Source of the DNA: Prevotella sp. CAG:891
Lineage (GTDB): Bacteria > Bacteroidota > Bacteroidia > Bacteroidales > Bacteroidaceae
Assembly: GCA_000437675.1 (NCBI GenBank)
Contig: FR901660.1
Coordinates: 1 to 20,505 of the forward strand
DNA length: 20,505 nt
Direction of reading: 5' to 3'
Shown here: positions 15,542 to 20,505 of the stretch, one piece after another
Position numbering within the stretch: position 1 is the stretch's first letter
Layout: each line of letters begins with the position of its first letter
Made by a program: the position numbers and the translations under genes
The notes under the pieces: generated by a model
The model's database searches: none
Seen by the model: only the letters and a program-made list of their open reading frames with translations
What the model was told of the DNA's origin: nothing

Positions 15542-15787
15542 TTTTTTAGGCACTTGATATCGCACCTCGTATTTTACAAACAGACTAAAAACGCTTATAA
15601 CTTTTTGATTTACAAGCATTTCAACACTCACTTTTCGCCGTTCAAAAAATTGAAATAGGGATATGGTTTTTAAGCTATTTCTCATATATCAACAGCCGTA
15701 GTTACACGCTAATTTCCTATAATATTCCAAACATACACTTCTACTCATAAGCTTCAGCCACCTATCAAGGCTACTAATTGGCAACAC

Positions 15788-15832
15788 AAAAAAAACACCT
15801 TACCATCTCCGGAAAAGGAAATGGAAAGGTGT
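15788..15832 (-). terminator. Terminator of asnS
   Basis: On the minus strand ACACCTTTCCAT pairs with ATGGTAAGGTGT (one T-T mismatch), extended by TTCC/GGAG around a six-base loop, then eight T (15788-15795). It starts about 84 bases after the asnS stop. Confidence 0.88.
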
Positions 15833-15915
15833 CAATAAATTAAGCGATATCATGAAAAGAAAAGACCCGGTAGTAGTTATACCAAACAATACAGAGTTAC
15901 TTTTCTTTTTGAATT

Positions 15916-17310
15916 TTAAAAATCAGCTGACTTCGGCGTACGGGGGAAAGGAATAACGTCGCGGATATTCTGCATACCCGTAACGAACAGAATCAAACGT
16001 TCAAAGCCAAGACCGAAGCCCGAGTGAGGACAAGTACCGAAACGGCGAGTATCGAGATACCACCACATATCCTTCATCGGAATGTTCAGTTCCTCGATGC
16101 GACCCATCAGTTTTTCGTAGCTTTCTTCACGTTCCGAACCACCGATAATTTCGCCAATCTGCGGGAAGAGAACGTCCATAGCGCGAACCGTCTTGCCATC
16201 TTCGTTCATCTTCATGTAGAATGCCTTGATTTCCTTCGGGTAGTCCGTCAGAATCACAGGCTTCTTAAAGTATTCCTCAACGAGGAAGCGTTCATGCTCG
16301 CTCGCCAGATCAACACCCCAATATACAGGGAACTCAAACTTACGGCCAGCCTTCACAGCCTCTTCCAAGATGCGGATACCCTCAGTATAAGTCAAACGTA
16401 CAAAATCGTGCTCTACCACGAAGTTCAAGCGTTCGAGCAACGTCTTGTCAATCATCTTGTTAAGGAATTCCAAGTCGTCCTTACAGTTCTCCAAAGCCCA
16501 GCGCACACAGTACTTGATGAAATCCTCAGCCAAGTCCATGTTATCATTGATGTCATTGAAGGCAACTTCCGGTTCAATCATCCAGAACTCAGCCAAGTGG
16601 CGGGGAGTATTTGAATTTTCAGCACGGAACGTAGGTCCGAACGTATAAATTGAACCCAGAGCCGTAGCACCCAATTCACCTTCAAGCTGTCCGCTCACAG
16701 TCAGCGAAGTAGTCTTGCCGAAGAAATCGTCAGAGTAATCAATTTTACCATCCTCAGTTTTCTTTAAGTCGTAGAGGTTCTTGGTTGTAACCTGGAACAT
16801 CTGTCCGGCACCCTCACAGTCCGAAGCAGTAATGATCGGCGTATGGAAGTAGAAGAATCCATGTTCATGAAAGTAGCGGTGAATAGCCATCGCCATGTTA
16901 TGACGAATGCGGAACACAGCACCGAAAGTATTCGTACGCAAACGCATGTGAGCATGCTGACGCATGTACTCAAACGTCTGTCCCTTCTTTTGCATGGGAT
17001 AGTCAGAACCGCAGGTACCATAAACGGTAATATCCGTAGCCTGCACCTCAACGCTCTGTCCGGCACCCTGACTTTCAACCAAAGTACCCGTCACTGCCAA
17101 GCAAGCACCCGTAGTAATTTGTTTGAGCATTTCAGCATCAAATTTCTCTACGTCGGCCACAACCTGTACGTTATGGATGGTGCTGCCATCGTTCAGTGCA
17201 ATAAAGTTTACCGATTTACTGCCACGGCGCGTACGCACCCAGCCTTTCACACATACTTCGGCACCATAATCCGTGCGACGGAGTAAGTCAACTATTTTGG
17301 TTCGTTGCAT
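15916..17310 (-). CDS. asnS: Asparagine--tRNA ligase
   Basis: Class II synthetase, 464 aa, typical of bacterial AsnRS; it attaches asparagine to tRNA-Asn. The N-terminal OB fold (about 1-105) starts KGWVRTRRGSKSVNFIALND. The core has motif 2 FRAENSNTPRHLAEF (228-242) and motif 3 GFGLGFERLILFVTG (431-445). The SNTxRHxAEF form of motif 2 and the TASDCEGAG segment (161-169) separate AsnRS from archaeal-type AspRS. No GAD insertion is present. It follows the RluB-type gene by 158 bases on the same strand and ends at a strong terminator, convergent with aspS. No clear own promoter was found, so it may be cotranscribed with the gene upstream. Confidence 0.97.
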   Translation of the reverse strand: MQRTKIVDLLRRTDYGAEVCVKGWVRTRRGSKSVNFIALNDGSTIHNVQVVADVEKFDAEMLKQITTGACLAVTGTLVESQGAGQSVEVQATDITVYGTCGSDYPMQKKGQTFEYMRQHAHMRLRTNTFGAVFRIRHNMAMAIHRYFHEHGFFYFHTPIITASDCEGAGQMFQVTTKNLYDLKKTEDGKIDYSDDFFGKTTSLTVSGQLEGELGATALGSIYTFGPTFRAENSNTPRHLAEFWMIEPEVAFNDINDNMDLAEDFIKYCVRWALENCKDDLEFLNKMIDKTLLERLNFVVEHDFVRLTYTEGIRILEEAVKAGRKFEFPVYWGVDLASEHERFLVEEYFKKPVILTDYPKEIKAFYMKMNEDGKTVRAMDVLFPQIGEIIGGSEREESYEKLMGRIEELNIPMKDMWWYLDTRRFGTCPHSGFGLGFERLILFVTGMQNIRDVIPFPRTPKSADF

Positions 17311-17468
17311 ATTATGTATAAGGTTTATCTGACAAAAGGAATGAATGACCGGAACCAGTCATGTCATCTGTTTCCCAATCATCATTCCATTTGCCGACAG
17401 CCAAGGAGCCGATTGCCAAACCTTCAAACATTTTGCACAAGGGGCAAACCCTGACTAATATGATGTTA

Positions 17469-18794
17469 TTATTCAAATGCGCCCATGCGCAGCATTTGCA
17501 CTTCCTTCTCAGTGAGATAGCGCCAGTCGCCGCGACGAACATTCTTTTTAGTCAAACCAGCAAAGTAAACGCGGTCGAGCTTGATTACATGATAACCCAA
17601 ACTTTCGAAAATACGACGTACGATGCGGTTCTTACCACTGTGAATTTCAATGCCAACCTGCTTTTTATCCGTGGGGTGAGCATACTCCACTGCGTCAGCC
17701 TTGATTTCACCATCCTCAAGCGTTACACCCTCAGCAATCTGCTGAATGTCGGCAGCAGTTACATTCTGGTCGGTCGTAACGTGATATACTTTCTTTTTCA
17801 AGAACTTCGGATGCGTCAGTTTCGAAGCCAACTCGCCATCGTTCGTCAGCAAAAGCACACCCGTAGTATTACGGTCCAAGCGGCCAACGGGATAAATACG
17901 TTCAGGACAAGCATTCTGCACCAAATCCATCACGGTCTTGCGGTTCTGAGGGTCCTCGCTCGTCGTAACATAGCCTTTGGGCTTGTTCAAAAGCACATAA
18001 ACCTTCTTTTCGATTTTCACCAAGTTGTCATGGAACTTGATTTCATCCGTACGAAGCACCTTGGCACCCAATTCCGTTACCACCTGTCCGTTTACGCTTA
18101 CCACACCTGCCTCAATATACTTATCGGCATCGCGGCGTGAGCAAACACCGGCATTGGCCAGGAATTTATTCAAGCGCATAGGCACCGTAGGATCGTAATT
18201 TTCCTCCTTATACTCAAAACGCTTTTTCTGTGAGTACTTGGCATGCGGATCATAGTTTCCACGACGCTGCTGCGGACGGCCGCCATAGGCATTGCCACCA
18301 CCTTGTCCCTGGAAACGCGGACGGAAACCGCCCTGCTGACCACCGCGCGGCGCATAGCCACCACGGTTCTGCTGGTAACCACCTTGCTGACGCGGCTGAT
18401 AGCCACCTTCGTTTTCAAAGTCGTTACCCATGTTATTATTGTAGCGCGGACGGTAATTACCCTGATTGCCGCGCGGCTGATAGCCACCTTCGTTTTGTCC
18501 GTAACGCGACTTACCCCAACGGTTTTCGCGCGGTTGCTGATAACCGCCACGCGGCTGATAGCCACCGCCGTTGTTGCTACGTGAATGGTATTCACCATCA
18601 TTGCTGTAACGGGGACGGTAATTGTTCTGACCACGCTGTCCGTAGTCACTGTTTCCAGTAGGACGGGCGTTACGGGTAAAGCGCGGACGTGCGCTGTGAC
18701 CTCCATTGTAACGGCCACCATTGGCATTTCCATCACCCTGCGGATTGTAACCATCACGGCTATGTCCGCCTTTGTTCAAATAATCTTCACTCAT
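17469..18794 (-). CDS. RluB/RsuA-type rRNA pseudouridine synthase with long disordered N-terminus
   Basis: 441 aa, about 200 longer than a minimal family member. Residues 206-441 are the enzyme: an S4 RNA-binding domain (206-250, MRLNKFLANAGVCSRRDADKY...), then the RsuA/RluB catalytic domain with GRLDRNTTGVLLLTNDG (304-320), Asp307 being the catalytic residue, and KNRIVRRIFESLGYHV near 390-405. It probably converts a 23S rRNA uridine to pseudouridine. Residues 1-200 are low-complexity, rich in Gly, Arg, Asn, Gln and Tyr, with repeated GGYQPRG, NYRPRY and FRPRF units like RGG-type RNA-binding tails. Base composition there is more GC-rich and internally repetitive. It lies 293 bases after purB and 158 before asnS. 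RluB versus RsuA/RluE specificity cannot be decided by sequence alone; neighbours and length favour RluB. Confidence 0.9.
   Translation of the reverse strand: MSEDYLNKGGHSRDGYNPQGDGNANGGRYNGGHSARPRFTRNARPTGNSDYGQRGQNNYRPRYSNDGEYHSRSNNGGGYQPRGGYQQPRENRWGKSRYGQNEGGYQPRGNQGNYRPRYNNNMGNDFENEGGYQPRQQGGYQQNRGGYAPRGGQQGGFRPRFQGQGGGNAYGGRPQQRRGNYDPHAKYSQKKRFEYKEENYDPTVPMRLNKFLANAGVCSRRDADKYIEAGVVSVNGQVVTELGAKVLRTDEIKFHDNLVKIEKKVYVLLNKPKGYVTTSEDPQNRKTVMDLVQNACPERIYPVGRLDRNTTGVLLLTNDGELASKLTHPKFLKKKVYHVTTDQNVTAADIQQIAEGVTLEDGEIKADAVEYAHPTDKKQVGIEIHSGKNRIVRRIFESLGYHVIKLDRVYFAGLTKKNVRRGDWRYLTEKEVQMLRMGAFE
18391..18566 (-). repeat. Direct repeats encoding GGYQPRG units
   Basis: On the plus strand CGCGGCTGATAGCCACC occurs at 18391-18407, 18472-18488 and 18550-18566. 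The first two copies continue identically for eight more bases. Spacing is 81 and 78 bases, both multiples of three, so the repeats change the tail length without breaking the frame. They lie inside the disordered N-terminus of the pseudouridine synthase. Confidence 0.85.
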
Positions 18795-19087
18795 AATAGT
18801 AATAATGTATGGGTTGTTTATGAAGCAGAGCCAACCTCAGGGGGTGCTCCGCACTGACATTCTCACGAATGCCTTTAAATAGATATATAATGTGTAAGTA
18901 AGTACAAAGTCCGGCCACACATCACGCCCAATGATGTTAGTTCATCTTACGTTTCAGCCGGTACCCTGTCTGCAATAAGCCGGTGCTCAACAGTTTGAGT
19001 GTCGTCCCACGCCCAATGCACATACAGCATCAGCAGCCAACGAACATCACCCAGGTCTTTTGAGCACCGCCTTATCAGAGTTATCAA
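18795..19087 (-). other. Spacer between purB and the pseudouridine synthase gene with pairing elements
   Basis: 293 bases with no called gene. It contains a 10-bp inverted repeat CGGTGCTCAA (18981-18990) and TTGAGCACCG (19060-19069), separated by 69 bases, and an 11-base direct repeat CACGCCCAATG at 18923-18933 and 19008-19018. Nearer the downstream gene a hairpin with GTGA loop is formed by 18856-18873. No T run follows the long inverted repeat, so it is not a standard terminator. It may be a structured leader or spacer RNA. Confidence 0.4.
18878..18908 (-). promoter_or_regulatory. Candidate promoter of the pseudouridine synthase gene
   Basis: On the minus strand TTTG (18905-18908), 19 bases, then TATCTATT (18878-18885): a perfect -33 box and a -7 box with two mismatches to TAnnTTTG. 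The predicted start near 18871 would place the GTGA-loop hairpin (18856-18873) at the very 5' end of the transcript, with a leader of about 75 bases. Confidence 0.35.
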
Positions 19088-20434
19088 TTACATGCCGGTG
19101 TAATTATGCGGCGTAATGGCACGCAATTCCTGCTTTACCGATTCGCTCACATCCAGTCCTTCGATAAAATCATGAATACGCTCTGCCGTCATAGCCTCAT
19201 TCGTACGCGTCAATGCCTTCAAAGCCTCATAAGGATTGGGGTAAGCCTCACGACGCAGAATAGTCTGGATAGCCTCAGCCACTACTGCCCAGCAATTATC
19301 CAAATCGCGACTGATGCTTTCCTCGTGCAGCAACAGCTTACGCAATCCCTTCAGCGAACTTTGGAAAGCGATGAGTGCATGTCCCAAGGGTACACCGATA
19401 TTGCGAATTACCGTCGAGTCGGTCAAGTCGCGCTGCAAACGGCTGATAGGCAACTTTCGGCTCAAGTGTTCGAGTGTAGCATTAGCCATACCCAGGTTAC
19501 CCTCAGAGTTTTCAAAGTCGATGGGGTTCACCTTATGCGGCATAGCACTTGAACCCACCTCGCCTTGCTTGATGCGCTGCTTGAAGTACTCCATCGACAC
19601 ATACTGCCAGAAGTCGCGGTCCATATCGATAACCACCGTATGAATGCGCTTCATGGCATCGAACAAGGCAGCCATATTGTCGTAGTTGCTAATCTGCGTG
19701 GTATATTCCTCACGTTCCAAGCCGAGTTTCTCGCTCACGAACTTGGCACCGAAAGCACGCCAATCGTAAGCCGGATAAGCCACATGATGTGCATTGAAGT
19801 TACCCGTTGCGCCGCCAAACTTAGCCGTCATGGGGCATTGTTTCAAGAGAGCCAACTGACGTTCCAAGCGGTAAGCAAACACCTTAACTTCCTTACCCAA
19901 GCGAGTGGGCGAAGCAGGCTGTCCGTGCGTTTTAGCCAACATCGGGATATCCTTCCACTCCTCAGCGTAAGCATTCAGCTGATCGATGAGTTCCTGAAGC
20001 AAAGGCAGGTAAGTTTGCTCCACGGCCTCCTTCAGCATCAAGGGGAACGAGGTATTGTTAATATCTTGCGAAGTCAAGCCAAAGTGAATGAACTCTTTAT
20101 ATTTGTCGAGTCCGCCCACCTTGTCGAACTGTTCTTTAATAAAGTACTCAATGGCCTTTACATCGTGGTTTGTCACGCTTTCAATAGCCTTGACACGAGC
20201 GCCATCTTCTTCTGAAAAGTTCTCGTAAAAACCACGCAGTGTGGCAAACAGCGACTGAGGAAAATCAGCCAACTGAGGCAAGGGGAGTTCGCACAGCGTA
20301 ATGAAATACTCAATTTCAACGCGCACACGATACTTCATCAGCGCATACTCTGAAAAGTAAGGAGCCAATGACTCTGTTTTTGAACGATAACGTCCGTCGA
20401 TAGGCGATACTGCCGTAAGGATATCCAATTCCAT
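19088..20434 (-). CDS. purB: Adenylosuccinate lyase
   Basis: 448 aa, fumarase/aspartase superfamily, typical length. PurB removes fumarate at two steps of purine synthesis: SAICAR to AICAR and adenylosuccinate to AMP. Superfamily signature GSSAMPHKVNP (294-304) carries the mobile-loop serine (Ser295). THGQPASPTRLGKE (169-182) contains His170, the presumed general-acid histidine, and NHDVKAIEY (89-97) and TSQDINNT (121-128) are the other two conserved regions. Start MELDILTAVSPIDGRY matches the E. coli-like PurB group. It is the first gene of the purB / pseudouridine synthase / asnS run on the minus strand. Its promoter is not evident in the 70 bases left before the window edge. Confidence 0.97.
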   Translation of the reverse strand: MELDILTAVSPIDGRYRSKTESLAPYFSEYALMKYRVRVEIEYFITLCELPLPQLADFPQSLFATLRGFYENFSEEDGARVKAIESVTNHDVKAIEYFIKEQFDKVGGLDKYKEFIHFGLTSQDINNTSFPLMLKEAVEQTYLPLLQELIDQLNAYAEEWKDIPMLAKTHGQPASPTRLGKEVKVFAYRLERQLALLKQCPMTAKFGGATGNFNAHHVAYPAYDWRAFGAKFVSEKLGLEREEYTTQISNYDNMAALFDAMKRIHTVVIDMDRDFWQYVSMEYFKQRIKQGEVGSSAMPHKVNPIDFENSEGNLGMANATLEHLSRKLPISRLQRDLTDSTVIRNIGVPLGHALIAFQSSLKGLRKLLLHEESISRDLDNCWAVVAEAIQTILRREAYPNPYEALKALTRTNEAMTAERIHDFIEGLDVSESVKQELRAITPHNYTGM

Positions 20435-20505
20435 GATGTAAAAGACGAAGGGGTTGGTTTTTATATTATGAAGTCGTCTGAACTTTTATGAAATTCAAAA
20501 TTTGC

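Larger units (their letters stand above)
15386..15622 (-). repeat. 237-bp dispersed repeat, copy 2 (inverted)
   Basis: Reverse-complement counterpart of 3539-3775, with the same parts in the same order: promoter (15509-15541), ATG (15472-15474), boxA-like site (15428-15441) and hairpin (15393-15408). The hairpin arms GGCAGG/CCTGTC form six pairs including one wobble, where copy 1 has one mismatch. The predicted transcript runs leftward toward the aspS 3' end. It lies between convergent genes and does not serve any visible neighbour. Confidence 0.85.
15308..15915. other. Gene-free interval between convergent aspS and asnS, with repeat copy 2
   Basis: About 600 bases without a convincing gene. 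It contains an 8-bp inverted repeat CCTATTGT/ACAATAGG (15312-15319 with 15345-15352), repeat copy 2 (15386-15622, minus), an AT-rich stretch with nothing recognised (15623-15787), and the asnS terminator (15788-15832). Confidence 0.7.

Noticed and set aside
17312..17542. Minus-strand frame of 76 codons with CPLC motif overlapping the end of the pseudouridine synthase gene
   Set aside because: It overlaps the conserved C-terminus of a clear gene in another frame, and a single CxxC is not enough support.
17361..18140. Long plus-strand open frame of 259 codons opposite the pseudouridine synthase gene
   Set aside because: Shadow of the coding strand; the real product has clear S4 and catalytic motifs on the minus strand.
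18391..18566. Regularly spaced identical 17-base units as a CRISPR-like array
   Set aside because: Units are in frame inside a gene, spacers encode similar residues, and there is no cas gene or leader.
18230..18757. Several open frames on both strands in the repetitive tail region
   Set aside because: Low-complexity codons avoid stops in all frames; these predicted proteins are artefacts of the Gly/Arg/Tyr repeat.
18947..19087. 46 sense codons in frame directly after the purB stop codon
   Set aside because: Could suggest stop readthrough, but an open run of this length arises by chance about one time in ten, PurB already has its full length, and the region contains repeats that fit an RNA role better.
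1..20505. tRNA or rRNA genes
   Set aside because: No T-loop signature with a matching acceptor stem and no rRNA core sequence were found by eye; the only rRNA-like signal is the boxA motif in the repeats.

Overview
The window looks like ordinary chromosomal sequence from a member of the Bacteroidales, most likely close to Prevotellaceae. Three things suggest this. Several genes have the Bacteroidota promoter pattern (TTTG, 19-21 bases, TAnnTTTG). Starts lack obvious Shine-Dalgarno sequences. The gene content is a complete Na+-NQR operon, a PiT-PhoU phosphate transporter and a purB / RluB-type / asnS cluster. The genus-level placement is inference from style, not from a database search.

Layout. 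1-314 holds no convincing gene but has a strong bidirectional terminator and some pairing segments. 315-2564 (-) is a PiT phosphate permease fused to a PhoU-like domain, with a near-perfect promoter that fixes its start. 2929-3324 (-) is a RhaM-family sugar mutarotase with its own terminator. 3325-4070 is gene-free and contains one copy of a 237-bp repeat. 4071-10289 (-) is nqrABCDEF, complete and in canonical order, with a clear promoter before nqrA and a terminator after nqrF. Divergent from it, 10490-11926 (+) encodes an unrecognised single-pass membrane protein and a MaoC-like hot-dog protein, ending in a strong terminator. 12158-15223 (+) encodes a YigZ/IMPACT protein, a GNAT acetyltransferase and AspRS, closed by a terminator. 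15308-15915 is gene-free and contains the second, inverted copy of the 237-bp repeat. 15916-20434 (-) encodes, in transcription order, PurB, an RluB-type pseudouridine synthase with a long RGG/GGYQPRG-like tail, and AsnRS.

How the genes work together. The NQR operon makes the sodium-pumping NADH:quinone oxidoreductase, the main respiratory entry point in many anaerobic Bacteroidota. Most of the rest is housekeeping: phosphate uptake, purine synthesis, charging of tRNA-Asp and tRNA-Asn, and rRNA modification.

The most interesting signal is not a gene. It is the pair of 237-bp inverted repeats at 3539-3775 (+) and 15386-15622 (-). Each carries a Bacteroidota promoter, a shared small ORF start, an rRNA-leader-like boxA sequence and a small hairpin, in the same order. 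They look like two members of a dispersed family of transcribed, possibly antitermination-equipped, leader or small RNA elements. I cannot assign them to a known family.
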